From positions 40,998,042 to 41,062,041 of the forward strand of contig CM060734.1 of NCBI GenBank assembly GCA_030704615.1: a stretch of DNA of 64,000 bases, written 5' to 3'. The position numbers were made by a program, and so were the translations under genes. Source of the DNA: Takakia lepidozioides. Lineage: Eukaryota; Streptophyta; Takakiopsida; Takakiales; Takakiaceae. Below, in pieces: positions 47,301 through 58,560 of this stretch (position 1 is the first letter of the stretch; every line of letters begins with the position of its first letter). Below the pieces are notes generated by a model. It was not told where the DNA came from, did not search any database, and was given only the letters and a program-made list of their open reading frames with translations.

Positions 47301-50300
47301 GTCTACCTCTATTTGGTAGGAGAACTCCAGGCTTGTCGAGCTCTGGGCCTTGTTGACCGCTTTCCAGATGTGTATCCAATGTGTTTGGTACACTCGGATT
47401 TTATAATCCACCAAAAAGTCCAACACAAAACATTTTCAGTTTATCAGAAACAATCAGTGTAACTTACCAAGAGCTTTCTGTGGTATAGATCTGTAACACA
47501 AAATACCCTTCAAGTTATGTAGCTTTTCATTGTGAGTTATTACCTCAATTCCCTAGAAAGTTCCTTTTTAAGTGTTGTCAAGACAATACTGAAGAGAAAG
47601 GTCTAGTGAAGGTCTCTCCAGAACTGAAAAACTTGATCAGTATCACTCAATGTTTACATGTGTTGAGGTTTTTGTTGGAGGCTCTATATTTGAGGATGGC
47701 GTCCCTGAATGAAGGTGGTTAACATGAACTTCTATAGGCGGACTAGTCTAACATGAGAGTATCCTAGGACTCTGATAAGTCCTCCAAGTTCTAGTTCAAT
47801 TGTATATTATTCCTATGCCAATCTGCTGAAACTCTTTTGCCACATGCCGGTATGACAGTTGCCAGAACCCAAGTGTCAGTAGCTTCTGTTTTTTACTTGG
47901 TAATGAATCTTGTATTGCTGTGATGTATGACCAGATATATGTGGTTATAGCTTTCACGCCAGTGGGAGTAGCATCACTCATTGCGGGCACCATTCTGAAA
48001 GCATGCAATCTCATCCATTTACTAAAATCATTGGCGCTATATGTGAGCACTGTGCTGATTGGGTTCATCATCCACTCCTTTGTTGTTCTGCCTCTTACCT
48101 TGTTTCTCATGGCCCAACAGAATCCTTTCAAGGTACTCAGGTAAGGAGGAGAACTCTTCAGACTATTGCTTCACTGCGTACATTCAGAAACTGATTTTAG
48201 CTCCAGCATTATGCAACTTACTACTGTGTAGGTCATTAAGGATCTCAATGGTGTCCCATAACAGGAGGGAGGGAGGAGAGCGGCAAGTGCTACCGAAGGT
48301 AGCACCACAATTTACAGTCAATGCAAATGTATATTTCAACTTAAGTTTGCAAAGTGGTTGCAGGGTATTCTTTCCAGCATTTATAATGGGATTTGGGACT
48401 TCATCCAGTGCAGCAACAATGCCAGTCACTATGCAATGTGGCGAAGACTATGGGTGTGCGAGCAGCATTGTCCGGTTTGTAATCCCGTTGGGAACTAACA
48501 TCAATCGTGATGGAGCAGCCTTATATGAAGCTGTCTCTGTTATATTTATCTGCCAGGTCTGTGTTGGGAACCTAGACAAATAAGTTTTCTTTGACTCTAG
48601 ATGCTTAAATGCATTTGGTATTCTGAGGTGGTTTTCTTGTGTGTTCCACTTTGTACCATGGGCCCTGCAGGCCCAGGCCCCCTTGGATGTTATGAAGTTT
48701 CTTTCTTTCTCCCATAAGCTCTTTGAGCTTTCCGCAGACATTTTAAAGTACCATCTCATTTTTTCTTTCCTTTTCTCTATCCTCTTTGGAGCAATATTTA
48801 AAATCCTCTTATTGTTAGGAACAGATCTTCGGAGCTTCATCAAAGTTCAAAAACCCAAGAGGGTTGGTGACTGGATTTTACTTTGATACATTACCTCTGT
48901 TGGTGGCCATTTGTCCATTAGCTGTCCAAGCAGACTAAGTGGTAGTCTCTCTAATGGGCTCACACAGCGAAATAGTTATGGTCATGCAAGAGTTTCTGCA
49001 TACTATTAGAAGCAATGTTAATCATGATTGTAGGTGCAGGCGCATGGACTAAAATTATCAGCAGGGAATGTGGTGGTAGTGGCCCTCACTGCGACACTGG
49101 CGGCCATTGGTTCTGCCTCAATCCCCAACGCTGCTCTTGTCTCCATGATCACTGTGCTGCAGGTCCCCTTTCTCTCTCACTCTCACCCTCTCTTGTACTT
49201 TTTCCTTTTTACTAACACAATTTTAATGGAGAGGTATCCAAGAACAAACTTTGAAGTCTCAATCACATCTTTAGGAGTGCTGAACAGTCAGGGATGAGGA
49301 GAGTCGCCATGCGAATACCCTTTAGTAAAAACCCAGCTACAGTAGGGGACAAAAGAGCCAGAGGCCCCAGAATGACAGGATCAAAATTGAAAAGCCCAAA
49401 ATGGGTGTGGACTAGAACACATTAAAGCCTGGAAAGGCCAATGCAGGTGGAGTTTGCATGGCATCAAGTGGCAGAAGAACAGCTGCAACCAAGGCCTAGG
49501 TGACAAAGCCAAGCCGAGAATGTACTCATAAGGCATTGTTTTCTGTAGCCTTCGGCGACGTCAAGCACAGAGTGGCTACAAGAGCCACTAAACAGATTGA
49601 TGCAGACAGTCATGGGGGCATGAGTCACAATCTACTAAGGACTAAGCTAAAGTACGACCTTTAGTCCCCATATGCTCTTAAAGCAAGAGGGCAATGGCTT
49701 GAACATGTTATCATCCAACCAGATTCCCCTATCACTCTATGTTGCATGTGGTCCAAGTCTTATGGCTCATTTTTCCCACATGACACAGCCAGCTATCCTG
49801 ATCTGGGTCAAAATGAAAGAGTGCCTAAAACATCAGCTTGACTTGCGGGAACCCAATTTCTGGATAGCTCGGTCTTACCCTCCCTTGCTCTCAACTGCCT
49901 CGCTCTCCCACCTTGTGAACTTGATTCCCATAATGACATGGGCATGCCGTTTCCGGAACATAAAACTAGAGTATCCCGGAATTTGTTTCTCGTGGTATTA
50001 CTGTTAGTTTATATTATGTTGGTGTTAGAATGGTTTGTTGTGCTCTTCCTAGACACTTAATTGCTAGATATCCCAGCCATTTCATGTTTTCAATTCGCAT
50101 GCTGGGTTTCCTTTACCTATTGCCTTCTGTAGCACCCATCATTGTACTGATAATCTCCTCTCATAATCACCATTCGTGGCCATGGTTGGGGACTTACAGG
50201 CACTGAGCTTATCACAATATATAAGTGACGTAGCAGTGCTGTATGCTGTGGATTGGCTACTAGGAATGATACGAACATCTGTCAATATCTGGGGTGACGC

Positions 50301-50397
50301 ATGCGCTTGTGTTATTGTGGACAGCTGGGTAACCCGCTACTCCAAGAAACATGACACTCTACCAGTCACAGTGAGTCACCAGATCTTTCAAGTTTGA
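44342..50397 (+). CDS. Sodium:dicarboxylate symporter (SLC1/DAACS family)
   Basis: Nine exons: 44342-44480, 44906-45011, 45790-45957, 46528-46682, 46842-46903, 47935-48140, 48364-48556, 49034-49162, 50200-50397. All junctions are GT-AG and in phase (451 aa, near the usual 420-550). The order of segments is that of GltPh and EAATs: TM1 (LLWWTLLGVGVGICLGG), YPGELLIRALQELVLPLIV, LLYYLLSMLLAVALGIG, NYLGVITFAIIFAF, YVVIAFTPVGVASLIAG, hairpin 1 GTSSSAATMPVT (290-301), TM7 NRDGA (326-330, normally NMDGT), hairpin 2 AIGSASIPNAAL, TM8 VDWLLG..RTSVN...D (404-419). It should be a trimeric plasma-membrane or organelle carrier coupling Na+ or H+ to dicarboxylates or acidic amino acids. TM8 keeps the Arg and Asn of the binding site but has Gly408 where glutamate transporters have Asp. 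Exon 8 could start at 49040 instead. Confidence 0.9.
45280..45420 (+). repeat. Dispersed repeat in symporter intron 2
   Basis: GAAATGAAATGGTACTTT occurs twice (about 45290 and 45340), followed by AAAATGTCTGCGGGAAGCTC and ATAACGTCCA words. An inverted relative lies at 48640-48790 and a partial one at 46060-46130. It is a short non-coding element with at least three copies in this one gene. Confidence 0.6.
46013..46140 (+). repeat. Dispersed repeat in symporter intron 3
   Basis: Contains GAAAGAAAGAAGGAAATTTTGTAACGTCCATGG followed by GGGGGCCCGAGGGCC. Related words occur in 48640-48700 in reverse orientation (CCATGGGCCCTGCAGGCCC, TTGGATGTTATGAAGTTTC). Partial copy of the same intronic repeat family. 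Confidence 0.45.
48640..48790 (-). repeat. Inverted copy of the intronic repeat in symporter intron 7
   Basis: Reverse complement carries AATGGTACTTTAAAATGTCTGCGG and AAGCTCAAAGAGC, matching 45280-45340. Lies between exons 7 and 8. Confidence 0.6.
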
Positions 50398-52980
50398 ATA
50401 GGAGAGTTTTGGCAAAGTTTCTGGCATCCTTAGTGGTAAAGCCAGTAGTTTTTAATGATCTAATTTTTGACCAAAGCTCCATTCATAGAGGGTCCTTAGT
50501 CTCCCTTCATTTTGTCCTACTGATAACAGATTGATGGACATGAAGGTAGACCTTATCTACTCTTTGGTGTTGCATTACTGCTTCCACTTGATGGTAATAA
50601 CTATCCGTTTTTCTGGTTTCAAGGACAATCGAACTGCAAGGGAGATGGTCTCTGAGATGGTCTCTCCAGGAGGGCAGGATTGAGGTCCACCTTATGATCA
50701 AAGTGTTCAACATTTCAATGGAACTCCATTCATCCTGTCCAGTATAAATTCCTGAAGGTATAGAAATTTCGTGAACATCCTTTGCTTCTTGATCTAATTT
50801 CCAACCCAGGATTAAAGAACAAATTGCTTGCTGACATTAGACCTCCCTTCCTATATTTGTAATGTTTGCAAGTGGATTTGTTTAAGAACTAATCCTATGG
50901 TGTCTAATCATTTAGTCAGTGGGGCTCCCAAATTCATATCTCATGTATGGTACTAGAAAGACCACCAGATGCACAGTAATAACGTGATGCCTTTATATCA
51001 ATTGTTGTGGAACATTTGTTTTAGTATGTATGCTGCACAACCTAATTCTCAACTGTTGTATAGAGCGCACTCCCCAAAATAATATTATGTACACTTTTTG
51101 TCAGAGAGTTTCTACCCCGAGGTTCAGATTTGTTATGAGTCGATCTCCATTGTCAACAATTTCTCAAATAGTCGTCTTGACTTGACCCCAACTGCCTCCA
51201 GCATTTTGAGAAACTCTGATAAACAGGCCCACTATGCACATTAGACCCCCTCTCTCATCCAAGCGAAAAATTTCACCTTTGAATTAGGTAGGCTTCCTAG
51301 ATATGTCAGAAAAGTTTCGGGAAGATCCAGAGGTTGAATCTCCAAATTACATGCCCACATTCCGAATTGGAAGGCGGCCTTTCACTTAACCCTTGACCTG
51401 CCCTTTGTGGTCTCGGACCTTTTCTTAAACTAGCAAGCAATCACAGCTTGAGATATGACCTCTCCAAGCTCAATCACCTTTCCTCTTCGTAGTTTAGAAA
51501 TTCTACACAGATTCTATTCATCTCAGATGAGGTCTGGAGACATTTCCACCTTCGAGCTCAAAGGGCATTCATAAACTTACTTGGTTTTGTGTTTCTGATC
51601 TTTTTTGGAAAAGGGAACTGAGGCTTTGAGTGAATCAAGAGCATAAGCTCGAACTTACTATTTTACTGTTTACTACCACTTTTAGAAAGGTTCTCATCTC
51701 TCTCTCCACACACAGAAACACACACTATTCGAAAGCAAACATAAATTCAATTATAAGTGCATAGATTACCAGTTCTGCAAAGTTCCCTGCAGTGAGGGGC
51801 GCTGAGTAGCCATCCAGCACCACCTGTACCCCTCCACAGAACCCTACTATTGATCAGTGCACAATCCTCTAGTGCGACGGATGACTGCTGAAATCTTGAG
51901 ATGATGATAACTAACATCGATCGTAGTCACCTCTTCCACTTATATTGTCGACAGGGGCAGTGGACCCGACACTCAAAAAGAAAACATTCTTGTTAGTTGC
52001 CAATGAAAATTTTCCAGCACATGCTGGTGGCTCCTCAGATGCGTCCTCATCAGTGAACCAGCGACCATTACTCATTATATTACAGACTACACTTAATGAT
52101 GCACACAGCTGTGGGTAGGGTATCCCCTTGCCAAGTGAGGATGTGGTGGCTTCGGATTCTCAAGGAGAGAAATCGGCACATGAAGTCCTAGTCACATGCT
52201 TACTGGACGTTTAAGAACTGCCAACTTTCAAACAGGGGGAAGTAGCCCTTACAGGTCCACAGACACTGGATGTGCCTGGCTCATTCTTCTCAGTCACCAA
52301 CAAGCAAACTTGAGCACCAAGGACATAACACAGTTTTAGTACAAGTCAGTTTCCGACCTCAAGGATGCCGACTTCTTGAGAGCCTCCTCCACTCCTCCAG
52401 TGGCCACAGTGAAAGAAGACCCATCACCCTTTTTCAGAGTGAATTCAGCTGTTTCCCTTCCTAAGGGTTGATCCAGAATATGAGATAGCATCTGGTACGT
52501 GTGTCGCATATGCGAGGGTGACAAATTTCAGAGGCCGTATCACCTTTGGCATTGCACCAGCGCTGCAAACTTGAGGAAGTGTGAAGTTTGCACATCGCAA
52601 GTGCGTAGAGCGCTGGATAAACACCAAAGGTGGATACCGCCCACGAAATTTGTCACCAGCCATACCAAAGTGGATATACAGCACCCCCACGGCAAGGGAA
52701 ACCTGATCGACAACGTCACCCCCTCGGAACTGTTGAACACATCACAGTTAACAAACTGCCGTGAGGCTCCGCATCAGCAATGTTGTGTTTGGATGCGATG
52801 CGCCTGCAACGCCTGAAGTTGCTGCCTGCAGCACAAACTCAAATCAATTCGCATCACGTCGATGACGGAATCTCCGTGCACTACAGAGCTGGCATACAGC
52901 ATTGATCACTAAGGCAATCCACACCACGGATTGCATCCTTCTCGACATCATTCTGACCTGGTGCCTGCTAGTTTCCAGCC
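50398..52980. other. Intergenic, one short repeat only
   Basis: No supportable gene. The word series GGGAGATGGTCTC...GAATTC(C)-like at 50640-50770 is listed separately. The frames at 52270-52816 have no recognisable domain. Confidence 0.3.
50640..50770. repeat. Dispersed repeat shared with the right window edge
   Basis: CTCTCCAGGAGGGCAGGATT through GTGTTCAACATTTCAATG and TATAAATTCCTGAAGGTATAG is nearly identical to 63880-64000. The copy at the window edge abuts a PPR fragment. Boundaries and class are unknown. Confidence 0.7.
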
Positions 52981-52999
52981 TAGAGCAAACCAAGAAGCT

Positions 53000-53270
53000 C
53001 TCCCTCTCTCAGCAGCGAAATCACGAACTGATGTCTGTGGCACACAGCCTTGCTCAACAATACCAGCAACTGATCTCTCTCCTCTCTCTACACTCCTCTC
53101 AACGTAAGCATTCTCCTCAGCAACAGCAGTGCCTCTCTGAGCAGCGAAATCACGAACTGATTTCTACATCGCACACAGCAGATCCCTTGCTCAACAATAC
53201 CAGCAACTGATCTCTCTCGCTCTCTCTACACTCCTCTCAGCAACAGCATTCTCGTCAGCAACAGCAGCCA
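53000..53270. repeat. 129-bp tandem repeat, two copies
   Basis: CAGCGAAATCACGAACTGAT starts at 53013 and 53142. Each unit continues through TTGCTCAACAATACCAGCAA and ACACTCCTCTCA into CAACAGCA-rich sequence. The second copy has small indels. Confidence 0.85.
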
Positions 53271-53559
53271 AGAATCGTTTATAAGCACAAGAACCTGCAG
53301 ACTCTCTCCTCTAACTTAACCTTGGTTAGTGACCTACTAAACACGCGAACCGTTTAGCGAATCGACCACCTTTTTGAATTGGGGGTCATGGCGCGCCCGC
53401 CATTATGGACAGCCACGATATGCGAGTACTTAGTCAGCATTCGACGGTCACGGAGCCTTGAGCTGCAGGACTTGTCACATCGATGTCTCCATCAGTTCAA
53501 ACTTCAAACCTCCTCAACGTTCAGACGTCCTTGTGTTCAAATCTCCTTACTCTCAACAC

Positions 53560-54070
53560 CAGCAGCAATCTACCTACGCACGTTCCAGCCCTTGTTGTCA
53601 ATGCTAAATGTAGAAGCGTTAAGGAAGCCCGCAAAGTGTTTGACAATATGACTCAGCAAGCGTGATCACGGGATATGCTCAGCATGGGTATGGTAGGGAG
53701 GCACTGGAGATCTATGAGCAAATGATACTGGAAAGGGCGATACCCAACAAGGTCACATTCGTCTGTGTCCTGAATGCTTGTGCCACCCTAGGAGCCCTGG
53801 AAAAGGGCAAAGAGGTCCAAGGCGACATTGACAAGACTGGAATTGCACCAGGGATGAAGTTGGAAAATTCCCTTGTCGACGTGTATGCCAAATGCGGGAG
53901 CATGGAGGACGCACGTCGAGTGTTTGACAAAATGACTCAACAAAATGTGGTGGCATGGAACACCATGATTGTATGATATGCTCAGCATGGTTGTGGCAGG
54001 GAGGCTCTTCGAGGGGGAAAGGGTGATGCCAGACAAGGTCACGTTCAATTGTGTTCTCAACTGGAAACAG
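53560..54070 (+). pseudogene. PPR repeat fragment
   Basis: Frames at 53566-53665 (NAKCRSVKEARKVFDNMTQQ) and, after a shift, 53662-53976 (ITGYAQHGYGREALEIYEQM, NKVTFVCVLNACATLGAL, YAKCGSMEDARRVF) encode about two PLS-type PPR repeats, followed by one more decayed unit to 54070. There is no start, E or DYW domain. The fragment begins at the (MY)AKC position of a repeat and ends next to the 54127 hairpin. Confidence 0.85.
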
Positions 54071-54126
54071 GTAAAGAGGTTGGCTTTGTACCTCTCTCAA
54101 ACTTATGTAAGGGAAGGGAGGTAAAG

Positions 54127-54275
54127 AGAGATCGTTGTATCTGTAGACTACCACCTTACTCCCCTCCCAGTGATCAATACGTTGGTGGCCATATTACGGC
54201 AGAGTGCATATGGCCACCACCGTATTGATCACTGGGAGGGGAGTAAGGTGGTAGTCTACAGATACAACGATCTCT
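54127..54275. repeat. Near-perfect 68-bp inverted repeat with 13-nt loop
   Basis: Left arm 54127-54194 and right arm 54208-54275 are complementary at 67 of 68 positions (the one mismatch is at 54182 against 54220). The loop is TACGGCAGAGTGC. Transcription from either strand would give a long, almost perfect stem. No terminal inverted repeat or target duplication of a known MITE superfamily is evident at its edges. Confidence 0.95.
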
Positions 54276-54279
54276 ACCA

Positions 54280-55109
54280 CTATAGACTGCATCAGTTTTT
54301 GAACAAATGTACATCTCTGGTAAGAAGAGTACGCCAAATAAAGATTGGCAGACTTTGTACAAGGACAGGGTTACTCATACTTTGTGAGAAACTTCTGAGT
54401 CAACAGCAGCCAACAAGTTGACTTTCTGAGTATACATCTAAAGGGAATGGCATTGATACATTTGAGCCACATTGAGGGGGAGGGAGAGAGAGCCAGAGAG
54501 CAAGAGGCGGGTGCAAGAAATGCACTGCAGAACCAAACCTACAGGTTCCGCTGCGGTAAGTTCGGAATTCACCTTATTTGTTTTTGTGACATATTGTTGT
54601 TAACCAGTAACAGCCACCGGTAACTGGCTGGAGACCGATGAAAGCCGGTCGCTATCTTCTTCTTCCCTGCTCTCTTGTTCGCAAAATCCTGGCCTTCGTC
54701 GTCCTGCCCCTGGGATCTGGGCGTGGAAGAATTGGTGCGATTCATCCCATTCAATCCCTGTCAGCACACGTATAATTAAGCTCGTATGTGCAATGACTTG
54801 CCATTGGATAGAACTGCCATACGTATCTCAGCCAGTGACATATCATTACAATTGACAAGATTATTGCTGGCACTGCTTTTTATGGTTTTCCAGGTTCACA
54901 ATGGCTCGTCCGTATACCCAAAGGGATCGCCACACCTTTAACAAGTAAACAACCTTCTGCGCTGCCATGGAACGGGTTTTGATGCCCTTTGGTAGATGAT
55001 GTCATTCTGGTGTAATCAAGTAAGCTATTCTGATATGTGGATTATGATAGGGCCGTTGTACAAGCTGGTCTTGGCTAGGACAATCTGGTTGGAAAACACT
55101 TTCACAGTA
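54280..55109. other. Intergenic, nothing recognised
   Basis: No supportable gene or element before the mariner-like MITE. Confidence 0.3.
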
Positions 55110-55572
55110 CTGTCCATAGACAACCATTTAGGCGATAATTAATTCAAAATGAAAGTGCCTAACCAATTCTGTGAATTTTTCAGATTTTCTTGGCCCAATT
55201 GTTTGGAAACTATGGGACCAAAGTGCCTAATGCCCAAAAATTCTAGCAAAAAACTTGCAAGCCTCTTCTCATGTTGTTTGTAATAAGATCAAAATTTCAT
55301 TGAACAAAAATCAAATACAAATATATGCGTGCGGAAATAACTTCCTACAAATCGCAATCTATTTGCAAGAGCTCCATGTAACTTCGAAAGGCCCTTGCAT
55401 GGACTCCACAATGTCATCATATTAGGGTTTCAAAGGAAATGAAAGCTAATTCTAAAAATTTATAGCATGAAGATGCCTAATGTGAGAAATGGTTTTCAAA
55501 ACGTGCCTAATTTGCTGATTGATTGAATTTATTATTAGGCGCAAAAATGCCTACACGGTTGTCCAGGGACGG
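55110..55572. mobile_element. Tc1/mariner-like MITE
   Basis: The 5' end CTGTCCATAGACAACCATTT and the inverted 3' end CCGTCCCTGGACAACCGTGT share 15 of 20 positions and both continue into TAGGC. The element is bounded by TA on both sides (55108-55109, 55573-55574). The 463-bp interior repeats (A/G)TGCCTAA(T/C) words four or more times and has no transposase. Confidence 0.7.
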
Positions 55573-56365
55573 TATCTTTTGACTAGGAGCAAAAGCCCAA
55601 TGCTTAAGTCCCCAGATACCCACAACCATTGTAGATGTTAATCCGGAGAGACGGATAAATATGCTTTAAATAATGACAAATTTTTTTTAAAAAAATAATG
55701 GCGTTGGCCATTTATTTTATTGGAGGGGAAAAAAATAAACCCCAGTGATGCCATAAGGCAAAGTGCACACTGCAATAGTGAGCGAAGAGAACACTTTTTT
55801 TTTTGGACATTTTTTATTGGTCCAAATTTTGGCGGGGGAGTAGCGGTGGGATGTTTGAAGCCGCAGAACAAAATGAGCCAAAAACAAAATCGATGCGTGG
55901 CAGAAACCCCCAATGAAAGGCAGTGTAAACCTATTTATTGGCTTAAAATTCATTTAAATTCATTTAAATTCTCGAATGGCTTGAGGGGTGAGCGTGTCGA
56001 TGGGGAAGCAAATGATTTGTTCTTCTGTTGTGTCTCGGCACATGGGTCGCACACATGTTCAAGCACATGAGGGCAAAGATGAGGGACGAGCCTAGACTAA
56101 AACGAGAGAGACTATCGAATTGACAAGTGCCGATGACCAGAAAAGGTTCATGGAGATGAGGATGGGCGACCATTGTTGGCCATACCACCACCCCAGGAAA
56201 TGAAGGCCAATAATGTAGTGCATGACGCACCCTTACAAAGCAAAGGACTGAAAGAAATGTAACTGCCTACCTACTGAGTCTAGAGCGAGTAGACTGGAAA
56301 GCCCGATGGAGGATCGAAGAAGCGCAGGTAACCACTAGCTAAGGAAAACTATGGCATCTTGCGAA
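55573..56365. other. Intergenic, nothing recognised
   Basis: Includes an AT- and T-rich patch at 55680-55815. Frames present have no known domain. Confidence 0.3.
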
Positions 56366-57546
56366 TTATCTTTCCCTGCTAGATTGAGGTGAACATAGAC
56401 AGCAATCAAAAATTAGCTTCATCAAACACTTGCCCTTGATGTGTCTCCAATTGATGTCACTGTTGAAGTCCGGGGAGTTAGGGCAGGAGGCAGTTGCGAT
56501 TTCTCCAGCTTTGAGGGACTGAGCTCCAGATGCAAGAGGCTGGCGAAGGGCTTGAGCATATGATTCCAAGATGTATGTAGACAGTTTGATCCAAGCCTTA
56601 CGTGCCTCAATTTGAATGTCAAAGAAAACCATAGCAAGCAACATGGAAATTGTGGAGTTAGTGCTTCCTAAGGTCCAAGCACATCTGGTTTTCCAAATGT
56701 GCCAAAGCCTTGCAGCCCTGATGTTGTCAAAAATCGGGCACTGGGAGATGGATTGCTTGGTGACCGGGTCATAGTTTAGGAGCATGTTGATTAGGCTCAG
56801 TGATCTGCGATCATGCCAGTGGCTGCAAACTGAATGAAGCAAGGGCCAGACTGTTGAAGGTATGTTGCATTGAAACGGGCAATGCTCGATAGATTTAGTG
56901 ACACCCAGCGAGCAGCATTTGCAAAGCAAGGCCCCTGTGAACTGGAGCCATCGTCCCACTTTGAGGATACGATTTGCGATTTGCCAAAGCAAGACCGCAA
57001 TCGTCGTTGGTCTTGTTTTGACACATATACCTCTCCAAATGACCTGCCAGTGCTCATTTTGAAAGCCATAGCTCTCCACCTGGCATCCCATTTGGGAGAG
57101 AGTATTTTTCTTGAGTTTAGGCATTTGTAACCTCTTTTCATTGTGTATTGGAGGAGCAATGGTTTCACTTCAAGATTCCACGACCATTCATGAGGATCGA
57201 ACTGCAATTCCATGAGAGGCTTGCCTCCTATCCAGACAAAAGTGCTTCCACAAAGCCAGGCGGTCAATTCTGACCCTGGGGGATTCACAGGGTTCATGTG
57301 CTTGTCATTTGATGACCAATGGTATATTTTGACAGGGGAGAAATTTCCTCCCCTAATGGAAACCGGGCTTGTTTGGGAAAGGTGCAGGATGTTTGTTTGA
57401 GTGCAGCAGTCCATTGCCAAACCCCAGATTTGAATGCTGCTGCATTCAAGGGTGTAAATACATGTTGAATGCCAGAACAAATCTGCATTAAATAAAAAAA
57501 CAACAAAGCATTTTTCATGAAACTGTGACATTAAATGAAAATCCAA
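56366..57546 (-). mobile_element. LINE ORF2 C-terminal fragment
   Basis: Two overlapping minus-strand frames join at about 57100. The first covers FVWIGGKPLMELQFDP and KPLLLQYTMKRGYKCL. The second covers LLWQIANRILKVGRWL, LLCKCCSLG...SIEHCPFQC (zf-RVT-type C-x-C-C...H-C...C finger) and RAARLWHIWKTRCAW. This is the usual C-terminal region of L1-type plant LINEs. It is frameshifted and lacks the polymerase. It could be the missing tail of an element like the one at 12871-15010, but is not proven to be the same copy. Confidence 0.8.
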
Positions 57547-58039
57547 ACGATCTAAAATTTAACCAATTGAAAATTAAAAAGATATGATGCAAACAACATT
57601 CATAATCCAAATCTGCTTGTTGTATCAAAAATCAATATGAATTTGAAATATATGTTCATCTTTTCATAAAACTTAAATATACCCACCAATTTGGGCGTTG
57701 TTCTCAGAAGTCATCAATACTAGTGCGGAGCAACGCGAAGCCCTAGTTCTAGCGACGACCGAAGGTTGGAAGCTAGTTTAGCGTAGAGAAGGAATAGGGT
57801 GCCATAATGCCACATCGTCATCGCCATGTCATCGTTGCCACATCATCATCACCACATCATCGTCGTCAAGTTTTTTGGAATCTGCCCGGACTGCCCTCCC
57901 GAAAAATGCCAATAGAACTCGTCGCGCCAAGTTTGTTTGGAACTGCCCGGACTGCCCGGTTCTTGATCTTCTTCTACAGGAAGGGTTTCACGCACCGATC
58001 GCAGATGGAGACATTTGCAGATTATGAGTACAGCGCATG
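57547..58039. other. Intergenic with a CATCATC-rich patch
   Basis: 57808-57870 is rich in CATC and GTC triplets (simple-sequence character). GCCCGGACTGCCC is repeated at 57885 and 57944. No gene seen. Confidence 0.35.
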
Positions 58040-58560
58040 AGCTCTCACATATGGTGGAACAACCGCAATCGCAAGGTGTGGCTTTTCTTAATGTACGATG
58101 TGAAGAAGTTTGTCCATCCTGCAAATGTGGGCTCTTCGCTCCTGTTAGTCCATGATTTGGTGATTTGGTTCTTCCTGATGTTTACAAGGTTCTTGGGATA
58201 GTCAGCTTGGTCTTAGCAGGCCGTGTTTTAATCTCTGCCTACTCAGCTGCTCCGTAGTGGTTCTCACATACCAATCCAACAGACTATAGACACAAGCAGC
58301 ACACGCAAGAGGTCCTTTTGGGTTGATGGTCCGTCAAATCCTCTATAGGTCATGACACAAGGTCAAGGACAATGTGGTGAGGGCACCTTCTTCTTCGACC
58401 TATTCTCAACCTGTTTTGCCCTCTCATCAGACTCGGCCCTGAGATGCATATTGAATTCTATAAGTTAGCTTTTTGGTTGGATCTGTGGTGGTTTGGAGTG
58501 ACTTTGACAAATTACTGCCGTTGTGGCAGCAGGAAAGTATCCAAAAACAAATAACAGATC
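58040..58560 (+). pseudogene. OSB-like pseudogene segment
   Basis: The block matches 17965-18485 of the OSB-like gene in order: TGGTGG(A/G)ACAACC.CAAT.GCAAGGTGTGGCTTT, the intron words GTACTTGGGA/GTTCTTGGGA...GTCAGCTTGGTCTTAG, then TAGACACAAGCAGC(A/G)CAC and GGATCT(G/A)TGGTGGTTTGG up to TATCCAAAAACA. The acceptor before the second half-motif reads AT instead of AG, and a stop follows TQEVLLG. Because intron sequence is included, this is a DNA-level duplication and not a retrocopy. Confidence 0.8.
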
